Below the pieces are notes generated by a model. That model was not told the DNA's origin. It was given only the letters and a program-made list of their open reading frames with translations, and did no database searches. A DNA stretch of 64,000 nucleotides from positions 1 through 64,000 of the forward strand of contig JAGYIY010000001.1 in the NCBI GenBank assembly GCA_018402485.1, given 5' to 3'. Both the position numbers and the translations under genes were made by a program. Source of the stretch: Roseivirga sp. Lineage in GTDB: Bacteria > Bacteroidota > Bacteroidia > Cytophagales > Cyclobacteriaceae. Below are positions 6,671 to 15,994 of this stretch, in pieces. How positions within the stretch are numbered: position 1 is the stretch's first letter; every line of letters starts with the position of its first letter.

Positions 6671-8335
6671 CTAATGTGCGTAAAGTTTTTTGTAGTATTC
6701 ATCTGCCATTCTTGAGGCTCTAAAATACTTATCTACATCTTGCATGCTTTGGAAGTTTACTTCTGCCCACCGCTCCGGATCATCGTAATACATCGGAACA
6801 ATTTCTTCCTCCAAAATGCGCATCATATGATCGGCATCGTGCTGGTCTTGCTCACCTTCGGGCTTCGTTAAATCTGCCTCCGGAATTACAAAACTGTTTT
6901 CACCATGTTTGCCAAACTCTAAAATCCATCCATCATTGGTAGAAAAATTAAGCGATCCGTTCATGGCAGATGTCATGCCTGATGTGCCGGATGCTTCCAA
7001 AGGTATGCGCGGGTTATTCAACCATACGTCAGAACCTTTTTTCATCAATGCCGAAAGTGATAGCTCGTATCCGGTAAGGATGGTCGCATTGTGGTACTTT
7101 CTGGTAAAATGAACCAGCCAGTTAAAAGTACTGACAGCTGAATGATCCAGTGGGTATGGCTTTCCGGCCCAAATGATTTGTACCGGATAATTGGTGTTGT
7201 TCAGCAAACGCTCGAATCGTTCTACGTCACGCGCAATCAAATCGGCACGTTTGTAGCCTGCAAATCTTCGAGCCCACACAATGGTAAGGGCATTTTCATC
7301 AAATATTTTACCGGTCTGGTCAGCCACCAACTGAAACAGCTCTTTCTTCATCTCTTTCTTGCGTTTGATGAATTTCTTGGTGTTGCGTTTGACCTTGGCG
7401 GCTTCTATCTCCTTGTCTGTCCAATAGCTTTTGTTTTGGGCATTGGTGATGGGGATGATGTCGCAAATGTTTTCGTAAGCGCCCCACATGGCTGAAGAAA
7501 CACTTTGGTGCTTCTTAGAAACCGCATTGGCAATTTTAGACATGCGCAGGGCAGCTAGGGTATGGTTGAACATGCCTTGGTCTAGCCCCACCAATTCATC
7601 AACTTCTCGGATGGAAAAGCCATTGAAAAAGCCCAATTTATGCAAGAAATGAGGGTCATTGACCTCGTTTCCGGCCTTCACAGGGGTATGTGTTGTGAAA
7701 ACCAGCTTTTCTCTTACCTTTTCGGCATCACCATATTTTTCCAGCAAACGAAATGCCGCTGGCAAGGCATGCGCCTCATTGAAATGGTATAAATCTACTT
7801 CATGCCCAATGGCCTCTAACAGCTTAGCACCACCAACACCCAATAAAATATACTGAGCTATGCGTGTAGCTATGTTGTTGTCGTACAATTTATGGGTAAT
7901 GGTTTGTGCCAAATGATCATTGTCCGGGTGATCTGTAGAAAGTAAAAAAAGCGGAACAGTATTAAAAACATGAGGCGGCAGATAAAAAACCTTGGCTTTC
8001 ACCGGGTGTCCATCTACTTGAACTTCAATGACTAAATCTAGTTCTTCTAAAAAATTATAGTGGCGCTCTTGCCATAGTGCGTCTAGCTCATTGTTGTGCT
8101 TTCGTACTTGATCGTAATAGCCATATTTCCATAAAATACCGATGCCTACTAGATTTTGTTTTAAATCGTAGGCACTGCGCATGTGAGAACCTGCCAAAAA
8201 GCCTAGTCCACCTGAGTATATTTTTAAGGGTTGATCAATGGCAAATTCCATTGAAAAATAGGCTACGGGTTTCTCATAACCTTTGCCAAATGTATAGGGA
8301 TGTTTTAGCTTAAAACTCATGTTTTCTATTTTCAA
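6671..8335 (-). CDS. glgP: Alpha-glucan phosphorylase family protein (GT35), PLP-lysine replaced
   Basis: 554 aa, the short alpha-glucan phosphorylase type. The N-terminus has VAYFSMEFAIDQPLKIYSGGLGFLAG, and later segments VFTTHTPVKAGN, TIVWARRFAGYKRADLI and EASGTSGMTSAMNG are family hallmarks. The enzymes normally release glucose-1-phosphate from glycogen/maltodextrin using PLP bound to a lysine in GTSGMK; here that position is Thr455 (codon ACA at 6973-6971). Either PLP binding differs in this subfamily or activity is altered. It is a single gene next to the tRNAs with no glycogen operon visible. Confidence 0.85.
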   Translation of the reverse strand: MKIENMSFKLKHPYTFGKGYEKPVAYFSMEFAIDQPLKIYSGGLGFLAGSHMRSAYDLKQNLVGIGILWKYGYYDQVRKHNNELDALWQERHYNFLEELDLVIEVQVDGHPVKAKVFYLPPHVFNTVPLFLLSTDHPDNDHLAQTITHKLYDNNIATRIAQYILLGVGGAKLLEAIGHEVDLYHFNEAHALPAAFRLLEKYGDAEKVREKLVFTTHTPVKAGNEVNDPHFLHKLGFFNGFSIREVDELVGLDQGMFNHTLAALRMSKIANAVSKKHQSVSSAMWGAYENICDIIPITNAQNKSYWTDKEIEAAKVKRNTKKFIKRKKEMKKELFQLVADQTGKIFDENALTIVWARRFAGYKRADLIARDVERFERLLNNTNYPVQIIWAGKPYPLDHSAVSTFNWLVHFTRKYHNATILTGYELSLSALMKKGSDVWLNNPRIPLEASGTSGMTSAMNGSLNFSTNDGWILEFGKHGENSFVIPEADLTKPEGEQDQHDADHMMRILEEEIVPMYYDDPERWAEVNFQSMQDVDKYFRASRMADEYYKKLYAH

Positions 8336-8782
8336 AAGTTACCAAAAGTAAGTGAATCTCACCCTAGAGTTGCCTTTCTTGTGGAAAACATGCGTGCAAA
8401 CGATTGTAGTCTTCTTATTTAAAAACAAAGGTTAAAAGTGGAAAACTGACTCCAAGATCTCCACTGTACTTTCGTTTAGCTTACAGCGAATGGAAACGTC
8501 ACCCAATCAAGCATGTTTAGATAATTGAGACGCTAAACTATGGATGGCACAAGCTTCACTGAAAAATTTTATGCTATTCACATCAAAATGATCATCATCT
8601 GAAGAAAGTGCTTCTGAGCAACCTTTACCCTCTGTACTGTCACATGGTGGGAATATCGGAACACCATGTGATTCCTATATTGAACCAACAGAAAAAAAAA
8701 TATTTTTTTCAACATATGATTTTAGTCAATTTTATTTCCATGTGCGACTCCCATCTTTGCAGCAAGTAAACCCCAAATCATA
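8336..8782. other. Divergent intergenic region, no gene seen
   Basis: 447 bp between the divergent phosphorylase and CoA-transferase genes. I see no plausible coding frame. A CATCTTTG string (8752-8759), close to the Bacteroidota -7 element TAnnTTTG, lies 24 bp before the CoA-transferase start, and TACTTTTG (minus strand, 8350-8343) lies just before the phosphorylase start. Confidence 0.4.
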
Positions 8783-10063
8783 ATGAAAGTCAACAGTGCA
8801 CTAGCAGCCGTTTCTGATATCAAACCCGGACAAAATATTTATATCCATACCGCAGTTGCCACACCCCTTGGTCTCGTCAATGCCTTGACGCAACGGGCCG
8901 ATGAATTGTATAACATAAATATTTATCATCTGCACACCGAAGGACCAGCCCCCTATGCTGATGCGGAGTACGATGATACTTTTACTGTCAATTCATTGTT
9001 TATTGGCGGAAATGTTAGGAAAGCGCACCAAGAGGGAAGGGCCAACTTTATCCCATCATTCTTAAGCGAAGTACCTATCATGATTCGTTCAGGGATTATC
9101 CCTGTGGATGTAGCCTTAATTCAAGTTTCTACACCAGACAAACATGGCTACTGTTCATTGGGGGTTTCTATCGATTCCACCAAGGCTGCGGTAGACAAGG
9201 CCGATTACGTGATTGCACAAATCAATCCACGCATGCCCAGAACCCATGGTGATGGATTGATACACATCAGCAAATTTCATAAGTACTATGAAGAAGCTTC
9301 AGAATTACCGGAAATTCCTATGCATGCTTTGACCCCTGAAGAGGAAAAAATAGGCATGCACATTGCAGGAATGATTGAAGACCGCGCCACTTTGCAGATG
9401 GGCATTGGGGCCATACCCGATGCAGTTTTGTCGGGTCTAGGCGGTCATAAAGACTTGGGCATACATACTGAAATGTTTTCTGATGGCATCATTCCTCTGG
9501 TAGAAAAAGGAGTAATTACCAACAAATTTAAAACCAAGCACAAAGATGTGATCGTATCGGGTTTTATGATCGGAACGCGTAAGTTATACGATTTCGTAGA
9601 TGACAACCCCATGATCCGCATGCTGGACATTCAATATGTGAACGATACGGCAGTGATTCGCAGAATGCCTAAAATGACGAGCATTAACTCGGCCATAGAG
9701 GTAGATTTAACCGGGCAAGTTTGTGCTGATTCCATTGGTAGAACCATGTATTCCGGAGTAGGTGGGCAAATGGATTTTATCCGAGGTGCCTCGCTTTCAG
9801 AAGGCGGCAAACCCATCATTGCCCTGACATCTGTAACCAAAAAAGGCATGAGTAAAATTGTGCCTACCTTACAAATCGGTGCTGGCGTGGTCACCACCCG
9901 GGCGCACGTACACTATGTGGTCACTGAATATGGCATTGCCGATTTATACGGAAAGAGCTTGAAGCAAAGGGCACAGTCTTTGATCAACATTGCACATCCC
10001 GATCATCGAGAGGAACTCAGTAGAGCTGCCAATGAACGCTTCAGTGGCCATTATTTTAAATAG
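8783..10063 (+). CDS. Acetyl-CoA hydrolase/CoA-transferase family protein
   Basis: 426 aa, the full length of the 4-hydroxybutyrate CoA-transferase/acetyl-CoA hydrolase family. The two-domain structure is visible: N-terminal PGQNIYIHTAVATPLGLVNAL, and C-terminal GIGAIPDAVLSGLGGHKDLGIHTEMFSDG containing the expected catalytic Glu230, which forms a glutamyl-CoA intermediate in the family; later RGASLSEGGKPIIAL and VTEYGIADLYGKSLKQRA. It moves or removes CoA from short acyl-CoA such as acetate, butyrate or 4-hydroxybutyrate; the exact substrate cannot be read. Its 3' end overlaps the convergent transporter gene by 13 bp. Confidence 0.88.
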   Translation: MKVNSALAAVSDIKPGQNIYIHTAVATPLGLVNALTQRADELYNINIYHLHTEGPAPYADAEYDDTFTVNSLFIGGNVRKAHQEGRANFIPSFLSEVPIMIRSGIIPVDVALIQVSTPDKHGYCSLGVSIDSTKAAVDKADYVIAQINPRMPRTHGDGLIHISKFHKYYEEASELPEIPMHALTPEEEKIGMHIAGMIEDRATLQMGIGAIPDAVLSGLGGHKDLGIHTEMFSDGIIPLVEKGVITNKFKTKHKDVIVSGFMIGTRKLYDFVDDNPMIRMLDIQYVNDTAVIRRMPKMTSINSAIEVDLTGQVCADSIGRTMYSGVGGQMDFIRGASLSEGGKPIIALTSVTKKGMSKIVPTLQIGAGVVTTRAHVHYVVTEYGIADLYGKSLKQRAQSLINIAHPDHREELSRAANERFSGHYFK

Positions 10064-11547
10064 TTTTGCCAAAAAGCAATGATGGTTGGCCCTAAGAGGC
10101 TGATGGCCACGACCGCCAAAAAACTAACAAAGCCACCTACTTTTACAAAATCTTTGGTTTGCAAAACCCCTTTGGCATAAGCAATGGCATTAGGAGGTGT
10201 ACTGATGGGTAAGGCCATGGCTGCACTGGAGGCCAAGGCAATGGACAAACCAAAGTAAACCACTTCGCTGCTTGCACTGCCAAAGCTGATGGTTGCCAAA
10301 GAAATACCTAGTGGAATCAATAAGTTAGCCGCTGCTGTGTTTGACATGAATATGCTTAAAATCACCGTGGCAACAATCAATAAGGCAAAAACAAAAGTGT
10401 TTTCGGTAGGGATCATGTCCACCATTACAGCATCAAGACCTGTTAGTTTCATCCCTAAACCCAAGACAATACCGCCTGCTATCAAAGCCAAAATGTGCCA
10501 CTCTAAGTGGTTATAATCTTTCCGATCAATGATGCCTGTGGCGGTAAATACAATGACAGGTAAAAGCGCAGATACAGCTGAAGGAAGCCCATGAAATGCG
10601 TCTGTCATCCAAAGTAAAATGGTTAATGAAAAAACTGAAATGACAAAAACCCCTCTATTGTCAATTTTTACGGCTTTCGTATGAAGCCTTATTTCCGGAT
10701 CGGATGATGCATACATTTTTTTGATCAACAACCAGGCAGCCAACAAAAGAAGAATCACCAAAGGAAGTGCAATGACCATCCAGTTTAAAAACCCAATTTC
10801 TATCCCTTCACTTCTTAAAAAACCTATGGCCACAGCATTGGGTGGCGAACCAATCGGTGTGCCCATTCCGCCAATGTTAGCGGCAGCCGGCACACAAATG
10901 ATCAATCCTTTGCGCAAGGGGTCGTCTTCTTTCAAGTTGATGAATAAGGGTGCCACTAAGGTAATCATCATTGCAGTTGTGGCTGTATTGCTCATGAACA
11001 TGGAAAAACCAGCCGTTACCAACATCATGCCCAGCATGACCATAGACGGACGGTCACCAAATATTTTTAGAATGGTGCTGGCCAAGGCTTTATCTACTCC
11101 TTCTTTCACTGCTGCTGCGGCTAGAATAAATCCACCTAAAAATAAAATCAGCACCGGGTCGGCAAAGGGATAAAGGATTTCTTGAAAGGGAGGATTATCG
11201 CCCGAAGTGAAGCCAATCCCTGACCATTCCCCCGGATTGGCCAATAGAATAATTTCTAAACCGATGACGAGCAGTGCAGTAGCGAACAAGGGAAGCGCTT
11301 CTGTGACCCAAAGCAAGGCTGCTAAAACAAAGATGCCACCCATAAAAGCAATTTCTTGATTTTGTTCCTCCATCAACATCAGGGTGGTGATAGCAGCCAA
11401 CACACAGCTTGCCGTAAACATCAAAAAATGCCTGTTCAATAGTGGCCTACGCACGTAAGATATGGCGTAAAGAAATGAGGCCCTGTCTATTTCGTAGCGC
11501 AGATGAATCCGTTCAAATAGTTTTAAACACAGGCGGAACTTCTTCAT
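10051..11547 (-). CDS. SLC13/DASS family anion:sodium symporter
   Basis: 498 aa with about 11-12 hydrophobic segments after a polar 35-residue N-terminus. Both signature SNT motifs of the divalent anion/sodium symporter fold are present (FSMFMSNTATTAMM and SIFMSNTAAANLL), as is the second-half PISTPPNAIAY repeat of the first-half PIGSPPNAVAI. The family carries dicarboxylates, citrate, phosphate or sulfate into the cytoplasm with Na+. Dicarboxylate transport would suit the nearby succinate dehydrogenase genes, but the substrate is inferred. Confidence 0.88.
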   Translation of the reverse strand: MKKFRLCLKLFERIHLRYEIDRASFLYAISYVRRPLLNRHFLMFTASCVLAAITTLMLMEEQNQEIAFMGGIFVLAALLWVTEALPLFATALLVIGLEIILLANPGEWSGIGFTSGDNPPFQEILYPFADPVLILFLGGFILAAAAVKEGVDKALASTILKIFGDRPSMVMLGMMLVTAGFSMFMSNTATTAMMITLVAPLFINLKEDDPLRKGLIICVPAAANIGGMGTPIGSPPNAVAIGFLRSEGIEIGFLNWMVIALPLVILLLLAAWLLIKKMYASSDPEIRLHTKAVKIDNRGVFVISVFSLTILLWMTDAFHGLPSAVSALLPVIVFTATGIIDRKDYNHLEWHILALIAGGIVLGLGMKLTGLDAVMVDMIPTENTFVFALLIVATVILSIFMSNTAAANLLIPLGISLATISFGSASSEVVYFGLSIALASSAAMALPISTPPNAIAYAKGVLQTKDFVKVGGFVSFLAVVAISLLGPTIIAFWQNYLK

Positions 11548-12187
11548 GTATCACGTATTTGAATCAATGTTAAAACAATTCTTCATGGCCTCAAAATGGG
11601 AAGGTAAGTATCGCGACAAACGATTACAGGGTTTTTGGGGAGTTGGGTTTTGGGTTGTTGGGTAAGAGGTTGGTTATTGGTGGTTAGTTAGTTATTAGTG
11701 GTTAGTTATTAGTGGTTAGTTATTAGTGGTTAGATTTGATAGTCAAGTGTTTAGGGTTGAGAGTGGAGAGGCTAGAGTCATGGGATAATTTGAGTAAATA
11801 GATGAATTGTAATTCAGGCTAGCTAAAAGCCAATGGCTGCCCGGGTTGGGTTAGTGGACAATTGGTTTTGGTGGTAAAATATGTTCGATGTGCAAAATCT
11901 CCATTCGTAATTCGTAATTCGTCATTTCTAATTGATTAAGGGTTGTTGGGTTGTTGGGTTTTTTGGTTATTGGGGGGGGGGGTGTTCAATTAAGTGTGTC
12001 CTTATTAACTTAGACACATGAAAGTCACTCGCTTCAAGTTTAGGGAGATGGTCACGGGATGATCCTCCTTACAGTCGGCTTACCCTCACCATGACGGCTT
12101 CGATTTGGCTCTTTCTAGCTTCTAACATCTAGCTCCACAACCCTTCCATTGCTCATTGGCAATTCCTAATTGACAATTGATAACTAA
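11548..12187. repeat. Repeat-rich intergenic region with 3x14-bp tandem repeat and G11 tract
   Basis: 640 bp with no convincing gene. Three perfect tandem copies of GTTATTAGTGGTTA lie at 11691-11732, preceded by a degenerate copy. GGGTTGTT-type repeats occur at 11640-11665 and 11938-11960, and a run of 11 G lies at 11972-11982. The region is upstream of the SLC13 gene and downstream of sdhB. Confidence 0.75.
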
Positions 12188-12961
12188 CTACGCATCCTCC
12201 GTCTTTAAGCTGGCACTCAAATACTCTCGGTTCATGCGGGCAATGTTTTCAATAGATATACCCTTAGGACATTCTACTTCGCAGGCACCCGTGTTGGAAC
12301 AGTTACCAAAACCTTCCTCATCCATTACCTTCACCATGTTTTTTACGCGCTCTTTGGCCTCCACTTGACCTTGTGGCAATAAAGCCAACTGAGATACTTT
12401 GGCAGATACAAACAGCATGGCCGATGCATTTTTACAAGAGGCCACACAAGCACCGCAACCAATGCACGATGCTGCATCAAAAGCTTGATCGGCATGGCTT
12501 TTTTCAATAGGAATGGCATTGGCATCTTGGGTATTTCCTGAAGTATTTACACTCACAAAACCACCAGCAGCCATGATTTTGTCGAAAGCTGTTCTATCCA
12601 CAACCAAATCTTTAATAACAGGAAAAGCCTTTGCTCTCCATGGTTCAATAAAAATGGTATCGCCATCTTTGAACTCACGCATGTGCAATTGACAAGTTGT
12701 GATACTACGACCCGGACCGTGGGCTTCACCATTGATGTACATGGAGCAAGAACCACAAATACCTTCTCGACAATCATGGTCGAATGCCACAGGCTCAGTA
12801 CCTTCTTCAATCAATTGCTCATTCAAAATATCCATCATTTCCAAAAAGGAGCTATCCGGAGAAATATCAGAAACCTGATACGTATCCATTTTACCTTTAT
12901 CTTCTTGGTTTTTTTGTCTCCAAACTTTTAGTGTAAGGTTTAATGCTTTTGAAGCTGACAT
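12188..12961 (-). CDS. sdhB: Succinate dehydrogenase/fumarate reductase iron-sulfur subunit
   Basis: 257 aa. The ferredoxin-type [2Fe-2S] motif [11 protein letters not shown] with a later Cys (TTCQLH) lies at about 64-90, then the [4Fe-4S] motif [11 protein letters not shown] near 165-175 and the third cluster set [14 protein letters not shown] near 222-235. This subunit passes electrons between the flavoprotein and cytochrome b. It is the last gene of the sdhCAB operon (gap to sdhA 34 bp). All cluster ligands are intact. Confidence 0.96.
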   Translation of the reverse strand: MSASKALNLTLKVWRQKNQEDKGKMDTYQVSDISPDSSFLEMMDILNEQLIEEGTEPVAFDHDCREGICGSCSMYINGEAHGPGRSITTCQLHMREFKDGDTIFIEPWRAKAFPVIKDLVVDRTAFDKIMAAGGFVSVNTSGNTQDANAIPIEKSHADQAFDAASCIGCGACVASCKNASAMLFVSAKVSQLALLPQGQVEAKERVKNMVKVMDEEGFGNCSNTGACEVECPKGISIENIARMNREYLSASLKTEDA

Positions 12962-12995
12962 ATTTTTTGATATCTAAAATTCGTTGTTCTAATTC

Positions 12996-15005
12996 TTATT
13001 TATACGATCGGGTCTTCAACTCGATGTTTTCATACACCAGGTCTTCCTTGTGCAGCACCGCATCGGAGGGTTCACCTTTGTATTCCCAAGCCGAAACGAA
13101 AGTGAACCCTTTATCGTCTCTTACTGCCTCTCCTTCTTCCGTTTGGTACTCTTCACGGAAATGACCTCCACAAGACTCATTTCTTTCTAAAGCGTCTCTT
13201 GCAAAAAGTTCGCCCAGTTCCAGAAAATCAGCTACTCTACCTGCTTTTTCTAGTTCTTGGTTCATCGAATAAGCATCGCCCGTAACACGTACATCTTTCC
13301 AGAAACCTTCACGCAAAGCTTTGATTTCCGCAATGGCTTCTTTCAATCCTTTTTCATTTCTAGCCATACCTACTTTGTTCCACATAATCTTGCCTAAACG
13401 TTTGTGGTAATAATCTACAGAATGTTGACCCTTGTTGTTTAAGAAGAAATCAATTCGATCTTTTACATCTTTCTCTGCTTGATCAAACTCAGGGCTGTCG
13501 GTAGGAATTGCACCTGTTCGAATATCATCAGACAAATAATCCCCTATGGTATAAGGCAATACAAAGTAACCATCGGCTAAACCTTGCATAAGCGCTGAAG
13601 CTCCGAGGCGATTAGCTCCATGCTCTGAGAAGTTGGCCTCACCTATGGCATAGCATCCAGGAATGGTTGTCATTAAGTTATAATCTACCCATACCCCCCC
13701 CATAGTGTAGTGAACAGCTGGGTAGATTTTCATCGGTGTTTTGTACGGATTGTCTGCCGTAATTTTTTCATACATCTGAAAAAGGTTACCGTATTTCTTC
13801 TCGATTACCTTTTCTCCTAAGATTCTGATTTGTGTATCACTGGCATCGTGATACCCTTTTACATTGGCTTCTTCTTGTCCATAGCGCATAATGGCTGCAT
13901 CAAAATCCAAGAATACTGCCTCACCACTTTCATTAGTACCTACCCCATAACCTTCATCACATCTTTCTTTAGCAGCTCGGGAAGCCACATCGCGCGGTAC
14001 CAAGTTACCAAAAGAAGGGTAACGTCTTTCCAAATAGTAATCTCTATCCTCCTCGGCTATTTTCGTGGGGTGCAACTTGCCTTCTCGAACGGCTTGTGCG
14101 TCTTCTTTCTTTTTGGGTACCCAAATGCGACCGTCATTTCTTAAGGACTCCGACATTAAGGTGAGCTTAGATTGCTGCTCTCCATGCTGTGGAATACAGG
14201 TTGGGTGAATTTGAGTAAAACACGGATTAGCAAAGAAGGCTCCTTTTTTATGTACTTTCCATGCTGCTGAGGTGTTGGAACCCATGGCGTTGGTGGAAAG
14301 GAAAAATACATTGCCATAGCCACCAGAAGCAATAACTACTGCGTGTGCCGAATGTCTTTCAATTTCACCAGTAATTAGGTTTCGCGCAATGATTCCTCTG
14401 GCCTTACCCTCTACAACAACCAAATCCATCATTTCATGGCGGTTGTACATTTTAATTTTCCCCTTACCAATTTGTCGGGACATGGCAGAGTAGCAGCCCA
14501 ATAACAATTGTTGGCCCGTTTGGCCTTTGGCGTAGAAGGTTCGTGATACTTGCACCCCTCCGAAGGACCGATTATCCAATAAGCCTCCGTAATCTCGGGC
14601 AAAGGGAACACCTTGTGCCACACATTGGTCGATGATGTTGGTAGAAACCTCTGCCAAACGATACACGTTGGCCTCACGAGAACGATAATCACCACCTTTC
14701 ACTGTATCGTAAAACAAACGGTAAACAGAATCCCCATCACCTTGATAATTCTTGGCAGCGTTGATACCTCCTTGAGCTGCAATCGAATGCGCCCTACGCG
14801 GGGAATCTTGGTAACAAAAGGCTTTTACATTGTAGCCTAACTCAGCCAAAGTGGCTGAAGCCGAACCACCCGCTAAACCGGTGCCCACAACGATTACATC
14901 TATGGAGCGCTTATTGGCAGGGTTAACCAATCGAATTTCGTTTTTATGTTTGGTCCACTTATCAGCAATAGGACCTTGCGGTATTTTTGAATCTAATTTT
15001 GTCAT
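12996..15005 (-). CDS. sdhA: Succinate dehydrogenase/fumarate reductase flavoprotein subunit
   Basis: 669 aa. The N-terminal FAD-binding motif [15 protein letters not shown] (about 35-50) and the [15 protein letters not shown] segment carrying the histidine that covalently binds FAD are clear; the [10 protein letters not shown] and [17 protein letters not shown] segments belong to the substrate and FAD domains. It oxidises succinate to fumarate in the TCA cycle at the inner face of the membrane. Middle gene of sdhCAB, 10 bp after sdhC. Confidence 0.97.
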   Translation of the reverse strand: MTKLDSKIPQGPIADKWTKHKNEIRLVNPANKRSIDVIVVGTGLAGGSASATLAELGYNVKAFCYQDSPRRAHSIAAQGGINAAKNYQGDGDSVYRLFYDTVKGGDYRSREANVYRLAEVSTNIIDQCVAQGVPFARDYGGLLDNRSFGGVQVSRTFYAKGQTGQQLLLGCYSAMSRQIGKGKIKMYNRHEMMDLVVVEGKARGIIARNLITGEIERHSAHAVVIASGGYGNVFFLSTNAMGSNTSAAWKVHKKGAFFANPCFTQIHPTCIPQHGEQQSKLTLMSESLRNDGRIWVPKKKEDAQAVREGKLHPTKIAEEDRDYYLERRYPSFGNLVPRDVASRAAKERCDEGYGVGTNESGEAVFLDFDAAIMRYGQEEANVKGYHDASDTQIRILGEKVIEKKYGNLFQMYEKITADNPYKTPMKIYPAVHYTMGGVWVDYNLMTTIPGCYAIGEANFSEHGANRLGASALMQGLADGYFVLPYTIGDYLSDDIRTGAIPTDSPEFDQAEKDVKDRIDFFLNNKGQHSVDYYHKRLGKIMWNKVGMARNEKGLKEAIAEIKALREGFWKDVRVTGDAYSMNQELEKAGRVADFLELGELFARDALERNESCGGHFREEYQTEEGEAVRDDKGFTFVSAWEYKGEPSDAVLHKEDLVYENIELKTRSYK

Positions 15006-15015
15006 TCTTACTTAC

Positions 15016-15690
15016 TTAATGTGAAGTGAAATGATGGTACAAAGCGATAAACACAAACCCTGCAGGAATGGCTATCGCATAAATATTTCCTAACTTCTTA
15101 ATGATAGGAGTGTATTTCGAATTCCTTGCTCCAACGGATTGAAAAGCCGACTGAAATCCATGCAACAAATGCATGGACAACAGTACAAAGGAAACTGAGT
15201 AAAACCCTACGCGCAATGGATCTTCAAACTTATGAACTAGCTCTTCGTAGTAGCGATTGGGGTCTTCCGGCTTAAATTCCACATACTTATAAACCATTTC
15301 AGGGACCCAAAAATCATAAAAATGTAGGCCTAAGAAGGCTAAAATCACTAGGCCCGACCAGATCATATTTCTGGAAAACCAACTGGAATTAGCTCCCCCT
15401 TTGTTCATGGCATACTTCACATCTCGCGCACTTCGGTTTTGTGCCTCTAAAACAAAGCCCATCACGAAATGATAAATCACTCCAAAAATAAGTATCGGCT
15501 GAAGCGCAAATTGAACAATAGGATTAGTTCCCATGAAGTGAGACCAATTATTGAACACTTCTTCACTCATTACAGAAGAGATGTTGATGGTAAAATGCTG
15601 TAACAAAAAAATCATCAGAAAGAGCGCTGAAAGCGCCATGGCAAACTTTCGCCCGACTGAACTACTTAAGGTATTTTTTACCCAACTCAT
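15016..15690 (-). CDS. sdhC: Succinate dehydrogenase cytochrome b subunit
   Basis: 224 aa with five hydrophobic helices and His residues in the membrane segments (LLQHFTINI, GVIYHFVMG, LGLHFYDF, SMHLLHGF, YHHF) as expected for the single-chain dihaem cytochrome b of Bacteroidota-type succinate:menaquinone oxidoreductase. It anchors SdhAB and reacts with menaquinone. First gene of the operon, with a well-formed promoter directly upstream. Confidence 0.95.
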   Translation of the reverse strand: MSWVKNTLSSSVGRKFAMALSALFLMIFLLQHFTINISSVMSEEVFNNWSHFMGTNPIVQFALQPILIFGVIYHFVMGFVLEAQNRSARDVKYAMNKGGANSSWFSRNMIWSGLVILAFLGLHFYDFWVPEMVYKYVEFKPEDPNRYYEELVHKFEDPLRVGFYSVSFVLLSMHLLHGFQSAFQSVGARNSKYTPIIKKLGNIYAIAIPAGFVFIALYHHFTSH

Positions 15691-15716
15691 TTATTTAACA
15701 GTTATTTATGTGGCAA

Positions 15717-15749
15717 CAAAAATAGGTTGCAAAACCCAGCAATCAAAAG
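15717..15749 (-). promoter_or_regulatory. Bacteroidota-type promoter for sdhCAB
   Basis: On the minus strand CTTTTG (15749-15744), a 19-bp spacer and TATTTTTG (15724-15717) match the Bacteroidota primary sigma factor consensus TTTG-N19-TAnnTTTG exactly. The -7 box ends 26 bp before the sdhC start codon. Confidence 0.7.
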
Positions 15750-15994
15750 CTTATTCAAATGGAACGTTTCTAAATAAATTATTTATGGCGATAACGGACT
15801 GTTCGGTCTTTTGTTCTTTGCTGCAGCCTATTTTGTTAAATCAAGGTGAGAACTTGGCGAAACAGTTCGTTCCGCTTTAAAAAAATATACCATGGTAAGG
15901 AAATGACCAAATCAACAACCGAAACTGATTTTTTTCAGTTATAAAATATAACTTGTAACTCGAATTACGTTTTCTACTAGAGAGCCTATCGCAT

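Noticed and set aside
11691-11732. Tandem repeats as a CRISPR array
   Set aside because: The 14-bp units are directly adjacent without spacers, and there are no cas genes.
12996-15005. Long antisense frames inside sdhA, the SLC13 gene and the phosphorylase gene
   Set aside because: They lie opposite well-supported genes and show no domain, signal or initiation context of their own.
15923-15940. AACTGA-TTTTTT-TCAGTT hairpin upstream of the T9SS cargo gene as operator
   Set aside because: Only 6-bp arms in AT-rich DNA; similarity to the 55436 dyad is short and may be chance.
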